Positions 1-15,307 of a stretch of DNA of 64,000 nt are shown piece by piece. The position numbers and the translations under genes were made by a program. The DNA is taken from NCBI GenBank assembly GCA_021613535.1, contig CP075493.1, forward strand, positions 9,114,001 to 9,178,000. The letters run 5' to 3'. The DNA comes from Adineta vaga. Lineage: Eukaryota > Rotifera. The notes beneath the pieces were generated by a model. It saw nothing but the letters and a program-made list of their open reading frames with translations, was not told the DNA's origin and did not search any database. How positions within the stretch are numbered: position 1 is the stretch's first letter; each line of letters starts with the position of its first letter.

Positions 1-78
1 TCTTTTACTGGAACATTGAAACCATGTATGTTCAATTCGTTCACTTTTGTTCAATACAATCATTGTTCTTGTTTACAG

Positions 79-2488
<2,410 letters not shown>

Positions 2489-2690
2489 CCTTTTCTTCAC
2501 AGACAAAACAAAAATCCTATATATATTTTTTCTAGATGTTAACTTTTGAAATGATTGAAATAAATTGTGAATTAAATTAGGAAATTATTATTATTCGTTT
2601 GCTTTTTTTTTGTATTGTTTTCTCTTATCTAAATATAGACTATATTATCAAATAGAGATATATGTTTAATAGAAAAAGAACAACTAAGGA

Positions 2691-5507
2691 TTATTTTGTC
2701 CATCTTTTGAAAGGAAATCGTTGAGTAATTTGTTGATGATACCATTGACAGAATTTCGATTTGAATGATTCATGTAATTGAGCACGTGTTGCTTTGAAAT
2801 TTCTATTATGAAGATGAAATTTATGAATATCACCATCAGATATGTAAGAACTCGTTTCCATTATTGATGAAATTGGATCATCCTGAAAAGAGTGTTCTAA
2901 AAAATAGATTTCTGACATGTTCGAAAGACTTACCCAAACTTCTTTTAGATCAATATCAAAAAAAGGATATTCATGTGATAATTGTAACTAAAAATGAAAT
3001 CAATCGAAATCAAAACAACTACATTGTAAACAAATACAAACTTGAAGTTTATGTTTTCGAGTAGTATCAAATAATTCTCTAGGTTTTGTACAATCTAAAT
3101 AATGTTTATGATCTAGTGATTTTCAAAACAATTTCTGATCAATCTTACCGATTATTCGTTCATGAACACAACAAATATTACTACAAATATCAGTAGATGA
3201 AAGTGAATCATAACAAGTTTCATCGACTTCATGCAGTGGACATTGTATCAAACATGTATCACATGCCGCATATGAGCATTCACATGGTCCTGCTGATGAA
3301 AGATCATCTTGACCTAAAAATAAATCGACTATTATTTTGTAATATACAAAACATACATCGTTATGTACCTGAAGAATATCCTAGATCAGTTCGTGTACTT
3401 GAACAACGAATACATGATGTTGATGATGATGATGGACATGCATCACATAATACTGTTTGTTTTCCTGAAACATTTTTTAAGTATAGATAATTGATTGGAT
3501 AAAATTCAAATGATTTACCTAAATTTCCTTCATGGCATACACAATCTTGTGTAGAAACAGATGAAAATAATGTTTCTAATGAACTGGATAGTGGTATTTT
3601 GTATTCTTTCATAACTCGATGTGTTGCTGAACATTGAGATGCATATTGTATCAATGACGGACATGAGAGAGATTTAATTAAAGACATTGATGTTGTACTT
3701 GTTTGAATTGTTGATAAAGAATTTGTTCGTTCGTTACAATAATAAGATAAACAAGAATAACAAAAGCTATTTGTTCGACGACGAATTGATGGAAGTTTTA
3801 TTTGATTCATAACTTTTTTATCAATGGTATCAGCTATTTTCGTATCATTTTCCTAGATAGAACATATTTGAATGACTTGAATCTATCGAAAGAACAAACA
3901 ACGAAAATTTACTTCATGATTTTTCACTTGACGTCGAGCTTTCTTTTTCTTTGCTCGTTTTTGTTGTTTTTTCTGTAGTTGTATTTCATCTGCGATGCGA
4001 AATTCTTCACATAAATTTTCTAATTTTGTACTAAAATCTTGTTTACGATCAGCAGCTGTTTCAAAATCTAACACACAAATAAATTCAATCAATCGTATCG
4101 ATATCACAAAAACGATTCTTACTTAATCTTAAACAATCAATGGTTATATAAAATAATAATTGCCATGTTTGTTCTTCAGATCTTATTGTATGATAGATTT
4201 TATCAAATCGTTCAAAGAGATAAATTCCAATACATGTCAATACTTCTTCTTGTGCCACATCGAGCGTTTTAGCATGTCGTTCACGTTGACTACCATCAAT
4301 ATCAGGTTCAGCACGAGCGATTAAACTACCAATTAAATCTTTATTGCTATCAATATGAATATGTTTATCATTCGTACACGATCGTAAACCTAGAAATTAA
4401 AATCTATGTTTAATCATCATTGAAATATTGTCATGAGTGTCTTAGAAAGTATGTTCATCAATACAGTATTAGAGTAAGAATGATTGTGCTTTGAACATGT
4501 AAACTAACCTGCATATAAATTCGGACAAAATCCATTTCTTTGTGAATTTGTATGACTACAATTATGAATTAAAAGTTCGAATGCTTCAAATACTTTGACT
4601 TTGCATTCCGAACAAAATCTATAAAAGACAAATACCTATCAAGAGAAGAAAATGAATGAAGAGTTTATCATACTTATGTTTACGTAAATAATTCTCTAAT
4701 GTATGATTTAAACAATTATTTTCGACTAGAGTGACTTCATCTCGACATTCTTTATTCATTAAATCCCAAACAATTTCCCAATTTCTATGAAAAACAAATC
4801 CTATCATTTAAACTAATCAATATCGAGCATCTTACGTAATCGATTTCGTTTTTTCCAGAAGATGAAAATTACATCGACGACTCTTCTTAGATTTTGGAAT
4901 ACTTTCAATAAACGAATGAAATTTTGATCTAAATCAAATCATCAATAAAATCATATTCTAAATGTGTTTTCTTCTTACCCATGTGTATAAAATAATGTAT
5001 AAATATTTTCTAAACTTTTACTAAACGAATCTTTTATGGTAAAAACGTCATTGTTATTGAGCATAAGTGGTTCAAGTGCTGGATGATGATATTCAATTAA
5101 TGATTTAAGAAAATTATCAATACTATGAATTAGACGATAAGAAAGTATTCTCTAAAGAAATGAAAACAAACCTTGTTCGACAACCAATACATGATACACA
5201 ACGTGGAATATATTCTTTAATTTGATTGATTGGTACTGATAGAGCAGCTTCTAATTCTTCGGAAGTTAATTTTTGATAAGTTTTAATAAATGTTTCATAA
5301 GTTTTGCTTTTTTTATTAATATGACATGTGTGCATAGGGAGAAATGTATCATCAAATTGCAGTTTCATCTAATCAAAAAGATACAAATCTTTTTCGAATA
5401 AACATGAAATTTCTTACAAGAAAATCGTCATCAATATTGATTGGAATTTGACGTTTATCGAACGATGCGATCTCTTCTTTCGAACAAACTGCTACTAAAT
5501 GAGCCAT
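2691..5507 (-). CDS. GGNBP2: Gametogenetin-binding protein 2 orthologue
   Basis: Conserved animal protein linked in vertebrates to germ-cell development; its biochemical role is poorly known. Fourteen exons, listed in transcript order: 5507-5418, 5368-5172, 5122-4979, 4928-4836, 4784-4674, 4618-4509, 4389-4123, 4067-3913, 3852-3519, 3464-3369, 3313-3149, 3094-3042, 2987-2934, 2882-2691; they close in frame at 686 residues. The start MAHLVAVC...FDKRQIPINIDD parallels MARLVAVC...FERRQIPLYIDD of the human protein. Other matches are the CIGCR motif, the HGSKFHSFIESIPKSKKS block, MNKECRDEV, LENYLRKHK, AQEEVLTCIGI, the basic KKQQKRAKKKKARR stretch, a Cys/Ser-rich central region and the C-terminal LHESFKSKFCQWYHQQ. 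For the last exon I chose the acceptor at 2883-2884 because it keeps frame; the one 14 bases further upstream in the transcript does not. Confidence 0.92.
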
Positions 5508-6480
5508 TATTTTCGTCGATGATTGACAAGAACGAGAATCACAATTCCGCATTTGTGATCTGAAAGATAAATTAAGATTTTCTAGGTAATTGTTTGGACT
5601 TTGAAACGGACAATTTGATACAAAACACGTGATTGGATAGAAAACAATCGTACATATGTATATGTGGCAGCACAAGTTAGAAGAATCCAAAAGATAAGCA
5701 CGAGAAAATATGGACACCAATACAATAATACATACATTGATTTTTCTATTCGAAAACAACAAAAGCGAACGAACAGGATTGGTTAATTGATAAAATCAGT
5801 TATTCATTCAAATAATACAGAAAGAAATATTTTTTTGCATTAATCAACATAAACGTTTACCTCGAATTTCATTGCAACAAATAGAAATGAAAGTGTGTAT
5901 ATTTTTAACATATTTTAAAAGATAAATCAACGCATATATATTTATGTAAAATTTATATGAAGATTTATTAGAGAAAAACTCTATAAGTAAAATAAGTACT
6001 TCCCCAATTGCTGTAATTCATCTAGTATAGTATACAAACTATCTAAAGACATATCGATATATCAAATAATATCTAAACTAGACTATATTTATTTAGCTTA
6101 TTTCAACAGGAAATTACAAAATTCCATCGATTCTTTGAATAATAAAATTTTTTTTAATCAGCGTACCATGTTGATTGTTATCAGTTAAATATATATCTTC
6201 AAATAATGTATACAACGTGTAAGTATGCATGTACGTTTCTATTTTTTTTCAGCGATTGATATCTACTGATTTGAAGAGAGTAATCAATATTCGGTATAAA
6301 TCGAAACATTTAATGATTCGTTTTTTTTCTATCATTAACCTCGTACTTACATTTATGTCAAGGATGATAATGATTGTAGGAAAAGAAACTGTACATGTGA
6401 ATCTCAAAAAAGAGACAGAAAGAGAGAGAGAGAGACAAGACACTCACACACGCGCAAAAATAAATATAAAAAAGAAAAGA
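5508..6480. other. Intergenic region, GGNBP2 5' flank to WNK 3' end
   Basis: No convincing gene. It is AT-rich, with a (GA)n run around 6420-6434 and TA-rich patches near 6190. It should hold the GGNBP2 promoter and 5' UTR (right of 5507) and the WNK 3' UTR (left of 6481). Short open frames at 6229-6495 and 6249-6443 are low complexity and opposed to each other. Confidence 0.6.
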
Positions 6481-9400
6481 TTAAATTTCCATTAAATCTT
6501 TCGTTTCACTTGGTTGTTGTTGTTGAGTTGATCGAATTGTTGCTCGAATATATTCCAGTTTAGTTCTTATGCGTGAATCTAAATTTGGATTTTCATCAAT
6601 AATATCAGTAAGATCAAACAAAGATGGTAAAACAGTTGTTGTTAAAAGATGATTAATTTGATTTGTTTGATTTCGATGTTCATCAATTTTACTTTCGATT
6701 ATATTCATACGATTTAATAATGTTCTACTTAAATCCGTAATCATTAATTTAATATCAGAGATGTCATTCGATGATCCGATGATTGTATCATCATTTGATA
6801 ATGATCTATTTTGTGGACTTTTAAGTAATGTTTCCAACTCATCAATATTTCTATCAGGTGATATTAATACTTCTGAATGAGTTGATATGTAACTTATTGG
6901 TTGTGATTTGATTTGTTGAATAGGTACTGGAAGTATAATTGATGATGTATTTGGTTGAGAATGAAAGATTGATGAGCCAATTGATTTTGAAATATTGTGT
7001 TGATCAATTAGGTTAAGTTTTGCTTCATCAGATTCGATCTCAGATAATTTTACAGATGTTTCATTATTTGTTGATAGTGAAATATTTGTACTCGCTGTTT
7101 CTGTATCACTACTTTGAGTTGCACCATTTGATTTATTTGGATTTTTTAATGCATTTTTTAGTAGTGCATCGAGATGTTTCAAACTATCTAGCATCTAAAA
7201 AAAGAATGAATGAATGATAAATAGAAATTAATTGAGGGTGTAGGTAGATTTTTATTTACAGGTGGTTGATTTGGTAATGACGCATCTGATGGTAAAGACG
7301 ATTGTATTGCGTCGAGTGTATGTGGAGGAGAAATAGGTATATGACTATTTTCGATAGTCTCTATTGGTACTGCTGTAGTTGATGTTGAAATTGTTGCCGT
7401 TGCAGGAGAAGTGGAAGAAGGAGGAGGTATCAATTGCTTGAGAGAATCACTGGCTAAAGTTGTATTAATAAGATGTGGAGTGGATACTATAGTCGAATAA
7501 GGATAACTCGATGGTGTTTGTGTTAAAAGAAGAGGATTTTGTAAAACGTGTTGTTGCTGATGGTTGTTTAGCATCGTTGTTGGTTGCGATTGTGTTTGTG
7601 ACATTGATGGTATCTTTGATTGAAAAATATCTAATTGAAAGACAAGAAAAAGAGATAAAAATTGATGTTACGTATGACGTCTTACTTTGTGTTACGTCGG
7701 AAGTAACTACACCTGCGGATTCTTTGACTTGTCGTTGATCGTCATTTCCCAATCGTATAACTGATGAATCATCTTGAACCATTATCGGTGTTGGTGGTTC
7801 GCTAATATCATTCGTAATAGTCGATGCTGTACTTATACTTTGTGATGTTTTAGTTTTATTGAACAATGTTATTTTTAACGCTGCATCTAACTTTTCCAAA
7901 CTGCCACCAGAACCCGATACACTTGAACTCAATTCTGCAACTGGAGCGATAGGTATTGGTTCTGTTGCAACAATAGGTTTTGTCATCGATGGTGGTGGTA
8001 TTTGTTGTTGTTGTTGTTGATGTGGTTGTGTTATATCAACTAGCGGTTGAGCAAGAATCGTCGGTGTTGGCGTGATTATAGGTTTTAATGTTGTCTGTTG
8101 TTGAGTGGCGACGGGTGTAGCCGTTTGTTGTGCAATTGGTGTGGTTACATGTTGCTGTTGTGGATGTGAAACAATAGAAGACTGAGGAGTATGATTAACA
8201 ATCAGTTTTGAATTTGGACAAAAGACTCCAGCTTTTCGATCAATTTGTTCATTTTGATAAGCTCGAAATCGATCTTTAATCGATTGTATAACAAACTTTT
8301 TATCATCTTCTAAGATATATTTTTTTTCAATGAGTTCATTAGCAATTTGTTCTGGCGTTTCATTCTTATAATTGAAATGAAAACGAATAGCTTCATGTTC
8401 TGTCCATAGAGTTTTTCGTTTTGATTTATCGGTAATTTTCAATTTTAAATCAATTGAATTATTTGTTTCGTTCACTTGTAGATCATCGTTTGAATCGCGT
8501 ACAAACTCAATTCTTAAACCGATATCATCGAGAAAAAATGAATGTTGTAGTAATTCATGCACAGATAATCGTTCAGATTTATTCGTACGTATACAACAAT
8601 CGATGACTTCTCGTACATCTTCATGTTCAACTTTATAATAACAATCTGGTTTTAAACCAGCAGTAACACGTTTAATCACAGCTGTTGGACCTTTACATTC
8701 AATATATGGATATTCACCGGTAATCATTTCTAACATACATAAGCCAAATGAATAAATATCAACAAGTTCATCATATTGTTCATCAAACATTTCCGGTGCC
8801 ATAAATTCCATTGTACCACGCATACTTTTAGCAAATGTTTGAGTTTTAAATGTTGCTAAACCTAAATCACCAATCTTAACGCAACCTGTTGTACTTGATA
8901 TAAATACATTGTCACATTTTAAATCACGATGTATAACCGGTGGATTTCGACTATGTAAATAAGCGAGACCTTTAAGTATTTGACGACACCATTTTTTCAT
9001 AACATTGATACGTTTTTCTTCCTTTTGTCCTTTAAAATTACGAATGTATCTGTAAAGAAAGAGAAGAAAAGAAAAACAAATGATATTATTAACTTCTTGC
9101 TATCTCGTTTTTACCCTTTTAAAGAACCAGATGTCATTAATTCTGTTACAAGAATAATCACTTTCTTGTTTGTTCGTGGATTTGTTTCTTCCCAAAAATC
9201 ATAAAAACGTACAATATTTGGATGTTGTAATTTTTTTAACATTTCAGCCTCTTCTTTGAAACGAGCACGTTCATGTTTATCAAATTGTGCAAAATCCTAT
9301 TAGGGAAACAAAGTTGTCATCAAATGAAAATGAAACTTTGTCTTACTTGCAATTCACACCAAGCAACAGCTACACTTGCTTCGGTATCCAAACCACGATA

Positions 9401-11005
9401 GACCGTTTTAAAAGCACCACGTCCAATTTCTTTTGCATATTTAATAAAACGTCCATCAGGACTTTTAGCAATTGCTTCTCCTTCTTCGTCATCCTAAAAG
9501 TAAAATCAACTTTGTTCTTTAGAACTGAGAATATTCTATTATTTGTATGATCAAATCATAGTCTTGATATTCGAAAACTTACTTCTCCTTGAGCACAAAT
9601 TGTTGATAATGAGGGAGCTGGGGTTGATAACGTTGTTGTAGGCACTGATTGATTTGAGCGTTTTTCTTCTTCAACTATCGATTCTTGTTTTCCATGCGTA
9701 TTAACCTGAAAACGAACATGATGATGATCATTTTCAGTTGTATTCGACACCGAAAGACCATTATGAATAACATTACTGGAATTTGCTGATGTATTTTCGA
9801 CATCTGCAGTCGATGTATTAGTATTTTTTCTTTCGATAATTGATCGTTTCAATTGTGAACTTGATGATTGATTAGGCGTAGAAGTCTCATCCTCATTAAT
9901 AGGAGATGATCTTGCTTGATTTACATTAGCTAATAAAATTTGTTGTTGTTGAGATTTACGTATTGATTTCACTTGAAATCGATTCGGTTTTTTACTGAAA
10001 GATTGATTTCCCGTTGGAGTTATTGTTGAATTCGGTGTTGATTTTCCATCGAGATCATCTAATGGATGATAACAATGATACGTTTTCGTCATATCATCAT
10101 CTGTTGTTGTTGGACTTGTCATCTGATCGGATTTTCTTGCTAATGAAGATTTCGTTTTCCAATCACTATTTCCATTTAAAATCGAATTGCAATCACGACG
10201 TTCTTTATCATCATTTATTGAACTTGAATCAACCTGTCGATCATTCTTTTCATTGATATGTTCTGTTTTCCGAGTTTTTTGCATTCGACGACATTTTTTC
10301 GTTCTATTCGAATTCTCACCCTCGGATTCATCAGCATCACCATCATCGTCTACGTATCGAAAAGTTAACTGTTTTTCATCATCTTCAGAACTGATTTGAG
10401 TTTGAACAGCAACAGGATCTGTCGACATTGTTTTGATATTTGTATGTGTAAGAATGTGAGCAATACGACGAGTTGTTGGTGATTGAAATCCATTTTGAGA
10501 CTAAAGAAGAAACACAAATGTAAACAAAAGAAATCAATGCAACTTCTGATATGATAAAACAAAATGAACAGAGACGAATGATACCTTTTTATGAACTTCT
10601 GTTGAAATCTGTATCTATGAAAATAGGATTTTCAATCGAATAGTTTTTGTCGAAAGGTTATACCTTTTGTTCATTATGATTATTGATTTGTTCGGGTGAA
10701 GCTGGAGCAATAGCATGAAAAATAAGTGGTGGTGATGGTGAATGTTCTGTTGATTGTGCACTCGTTGTTTGCTCAGATGAATGACTTGATTTAAGTTTTG
10801 AATGAAAAAAATGATTCAATTGTAACGTTCGTTTTTTAAATTGATTGCTAAAACCATTTGTCGTGGAATTATTTGGTAGAAAACTTGCTGTACTTAATGG
10901 TTTTTTAATACTTATTCGACTGCTTCTTGTTTCTGTCATGGTATTTACAGAAGGACTACTTGATAATTTGGATTTAATATTTCGTAATGATGATTTTGTC
11001 GTCAT
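6481..11005 (-). CDS. WNK: WNK (with-no-lysine) serine/threonine kinase
   Basis: Cytoplasmic chloride- and osmo-sensing kinase that activates SPAK/OSR1 to control cation-chloride cotransport. Eight exons: 11005-10664, 10614-10585 (30-base microexon), 10500-9583, 9493-9347, 9296-9115, 9049-7686, 7630-7260, 7194-6481; total 1355 residues, all phases consistent. The kinase spans about residues 443-720. The glycine-rich loop [11 protein letters not shown] carries the relocated catalytic lysine and the usual beta-3 lysine is cysteine in VAWCEL, the WNK hallmark. [14 protein letters not shown] (chloride-pocket leucines kept), activation-loop FAKSMRGT and FMAPE follow. An OSR1-C-like domain ([19 protein letters not shown]) sits at about 750-810. 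The tail is rich in Q, P, T and S. Two RFQV motifs (about residues 298 and 387) fit the RFxV ligand of OSR1-C domains. Confidence 0.95.
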
Positions 11006-14000
11006 GTAAAAAAAGAAGTGAAGATTATATTAGACAATCTGACGAGAAATACTTTTAAAGATTTTCTTTGATCAGCCAAAGAAAATCCATAGTATTTTAT
11101 ATAAAAATAAATGATTGAAGTCAAATCTATGAATAAGAGAAATATTTCATCAGAAAACAAATCTAAAATAAATACAAAGAAGAAAGATATTAAATATAGA
11201 ACTGGTTTTTATCTCTGACGAGAATAAGTTAAAAATAGACGATTAAGTTTTGTTTTTTCTTTCGAAAAAAAAGAGAGAAAACATTACCAATTATTTTCAG
11301 TGGAAAAAGATTATAGTTGACTTTGGAAATTCCCTCACGTATTAGGAAAATATCGCTATGATTGATAATAACTTATCTTTTTTTCATTCTGTGTCTTTTT
11401 CTTCTTGCTTTTTATTTCTACTCGATGTTGTTGTTTTTTATGTCGCATTTTTGTACGAAATGTGTACGCATGACGTCATTATTTTTATGAGTTATAGATA
11501 AAAATATCGTTTGAAATGTGAATAGGAAGAGAGTTTGATTACATACGAAATGAAAAGTGCAACATTTAATGTCATATCTTTTTTAATAAGAAATGTGTTA
11601 CGTTTCTATTTTGCTTCTCATTTTTTTTTGAAATATTACATATACGCAGCAAGCAAAGGATTGCTATAATCTCATAAGCTTCGAAGATTATGGTATAAAA
11701 TAAAACAACTGAAAAAGAAGAGAACTCTCTGATCAAGCAATAACATTTTGTCCAAATGGAAAGATCAAAGATCAAACTTGGAATTATCCAATTGGATAAC
11801 ATGTTTCAGAGAGGCCGCTATGTAACATCTGTCTGTTTCTTCTATCTCTTGAGATCGTATTTCATCATTCAGCGAACAGAAGAATAAGAAATTCTTTTCT
11901 TACATTCTTTTGTAATGCACTTGCATTCCATTGAATCAAAAACAACAGCTGATATTAATATTCTTCTAATCGACAATATAAACATGCATTTACAGACTAT
12001 ATTGTCTTTTGTCACAAAATGTGTTTTTTTTTTGTAAGAACACCTACGCATTTCTCTCAGGCAATGATTATAAAATTTGACTAATCGAATGAACGAGTAC
12101 TATGTACTGAATTTTATCACATATTATATCTCTCGCCCTTTTCTTCTCAATCGATAGAAAATTAGTAATGTCACGTAGCATATTTCGAAGTCTAATTAAA
12201 AATTGTTGTCGACATCTTTTTTGTTTTGCATGACATTTCTGCAATGGCAAAGGATGCGAAACAATATGGCAAAAGTAATTATGCGTTAATCTCTTCTTCC
12301 TCTATCTTAAGAATACAATGACCCTTTTTACATAAGAATTATATCTTCATAGAAAACGTATCTTTTATAACAAACTATATTGATACTAAACAGAGTAATC
12401 TCAAATAAGAATAATAACAATAACTACTATTTTACACATTTTTTCTTAATTTTAAATTGTTTTTTTTTCGTTAAACGTTTGCATTAACTATATTTTAATC
12501 GAAAAAACGGATAACGTATTTGATTACAATACTTACAAGGTAAATACCTATTGCACGTCTGTACTTATATTTACTTTGTTTTTCTTTTGTTTTTATCACA
12601 TGTCGTAGGTACATAAAGTAAGAAAAAACATCATGCGAACTATGTCATCCTATTCGAGCAGTCACAAGTTAGATCATCTGATTTTCTTCTGTAATCTTTC
12701 ATCTATAAATAAGAAAAGAAGTAAATATTCTATTGATGGAAAAGCGACAGAAAAAAAAACAACGTTAATCAAAAAATAAAAGCGTCCTGTTTTGTCGAGA
12801 CTATTTTTTCTCCTTCTCTCATTATTTATGATCTCTTTTTTACGAAATTCTTCCTATCAAGCAGATACAAATAATCATATAGTCTATGAAATGAATGAAT
12901 AAATCCTTGGAAGTGTAGATAAATTTTGTATGTTTTATGGTAAGAATCAATAATAATTTCTTTTGAAGAATACATACGGATTTTAGCTACAAATGTTTTC
13001 CATAATTGTGTCGAATAAATCAACTGAGTCTGCTAGTCTATATACTAGAAGTCAAACAAGAGAAAAAGCAAAAGAAAAAAAAATAGAACTATCCATTTAT
13101 CTGTATTATCTTCTGAATAATTCTTCGAGCTACATCAACGTTTATAAGAAGACATTCTTGTTGTTACTGTCGCCGTCGATGTCTGTCTAGACTGTTAAAG
13201 AGAAAAAAACGATGTGTATAGAGGACAAAGTTCTTCTGCTCGGCAAATTAAATGTTCTAGAAACAGGTCAACTTACGGTTATCTGTGATTTATCAGATAG
13301 AATGCTACTCTGTGTCGAATATATTTGAAAGTAATAAAAGCAAATCAATATTCTTTTTTTCTCTTTCATATATCAAAATATAAAATAAAACATAATATGG
13401 GTCCTGTAAAAAGATAAAAAGAAAGTCGTATTTCAGAATTCTAAGAATAAAACTCAGATTTTTTCATTCATCGAGGCATTGATAAATTTTTACGCAGTAG
13501 GTCCTTTTGTCTCTTTTTTTAACATTTGCACTTACTTAATGATTCACAGCATGTCGAGGGTAATATAAATATCTATACGCGATTTGATCATCTATTGATT
13601 TATTCATTCGTATGGAAGATAACTTAGATTAACGAAAATTTCCCAGAGCCAGATCAACATCAAGCTCGAATAACGAATGTTCGTATTTCTCAATATTTGA
13701 CTTGTAATGAACTAGAAAAAGAAATAAATATGTCTATATGTACTTCCTATGAAAGAGAATCATTTGTTTGACATTTTTGTTTTCGGTAATAAATATCCAG
13801 AGAACTTTGTTTTCTTTACTCGTTCTCGTGACTGATGACGTCGATCGAATACATATACATATATATGTATACAATTGCCACATACATACATATAGCGACG
13901 TTTTTTATCCCCTGTATATTTGCATAACAATACTCACTTGGCAGTAGTCCAATGAGACATAATCATCGATGGTGTGTGCGAAAGATTGATAAATAAATAA

Positions 14001-15307
14001 TGTTGAGATCCTATAGGCGACCTTTACAAAAGATCGAAACAAAACTCAGTTTCACAGATGTTCACAGCGAAAAGAATATTAATCTCGACGTCATAGAGAT
14101 ACTTTCTCTATTTACTAAATGAGACGTCATTGTATTGTTTACTAAATCGATAAGAAATACCTTTTGAAATGATTTCTTTTACTTGATTAATAATCATCAT
14201 ACTTGAAATTGTATTTTTCGTTTTTCTTTCTAAATCAATGTAACAGAAAGCAGAATACATTTGATTAATAAAAATCAATAGTTCTTTTGGAGAAAATTTC
14301 GTTAGTAATTCAATCGTGATGGCTAATGTAAAATGAGTTTTTAGAAATAATATTATCGCAGTGAGTTACAATCGAATCTATTCAATCTATATCAGCCAAT
14401 CATTTTCAGTATTAAAATAATCGATTCCTAATTTCCAAAGGATTTCAATAAAGCATTCATATAGTTAGAAATTTCCATAAGGATTGCATTATTCGAATGG
14501 TATTATATAGTACCACAGTTCTTTTCCTTCCGATATTCTCTGATGAATGAATTTGATTCTATTTATTGATGTAATATCAGCATGAGTGTTGTAACTGAAT
14601 TTCTAATGTTGTAATCAATCGTAAAAGTCGCGTTAAGATAAAATATGATATACATACGTTTATTCAAGAAAATGTTTCCTTATTTCTCTGTTATTTTTCG
14701 AAAGAAGATATATCAAATTTCTACTTTTCCAAAATTGATACTACGCATTTTTTTTGTCTAAGTATGGATTAGTTTTCGAGATAATATTGATATTGATTAG
14801 AATTAGACTTGTATCTATAAGAGAAATCTTATACTTCTAAATCAATTCTTGCTTTTCTTCCATTGAACATCTTTCAATATTTTATAGAAACAATTATTAT
14901 GCACTGATTTCTACTCTTGAAATCATTCAATCATTGACAAATAAAATGCACTATTGTCAATTATATCATTTTTTCTTAGAAGTCATTTCTTTCTCCGTGA
15001 TTTACAATGACAACTAATTATTGTACTAAACTAAAGGTATAAATCAATAAATGCGTCTATATATATATAAATATTATCTTTGAGTGTAAACAAGGTCATT
15101 ATCGTGCTTTTGAATATTTGTACTTTAAGTTGATAAATGAGATATGAATAAATCTATATTGAGATCTTAGTATGATACTCTCCATCGTCTGTTTCCATTT
15201 CTCATAACCTTTAGCAATCATGAGAATTATTTTATTCGATATAATTAGACTCTGTTCAAACGTTTGAATATGAATTTGGAGAAAGTTTAAATATGAAACA
15301 AACAATA
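11006..15307. other. Gene-poor 4.3 kb region upstream of WNK
   Basis: I find no supportable coding exon. The open frames here (11572-11802, 11869-12051, 12068-12250, 12826-13023, 12993-13190, 15099-15341) are AT-driven, with no motifs and no splice logic. A perfect CRE-like palindrome TGACGTCA lies at 11471-11478 and other GACGTC cores occur near 13837, 14088 and 14123. A TA/CATA-rich patch is at 13850-13895. It probably contains WNK 5' regulatory sequence; distant non-coding exons or decayed sequence cannot be excluded. Confidence 0.5.
11471..11478. promoter_or_regulatory. CRE-like palindrome TGACGTCA upstream of WNK
   Basis: Perfect 8-base CREB/ATF consensus about 470 bases upstream of the WNK start codon. 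The match is seen directly; a regulatory role is inference, since one 8-base site can occur by chance in 64 kb. Confidence 0.25.

Noticed and set aside
2883-2896. Upstream acceptor for the last GGNBP2 exon
   Set aside because: It breaks the frame; the acceptor 14 bases later (cttttcag) restores it.
7465-7685. C-terminal extension of the long WNK frame (about 70 residues beyond 7686)
   Set aside because: A gtaag donor at 7685 and an acceptor at 7632 remove this part and keep the second frame open to the true C-terminus.
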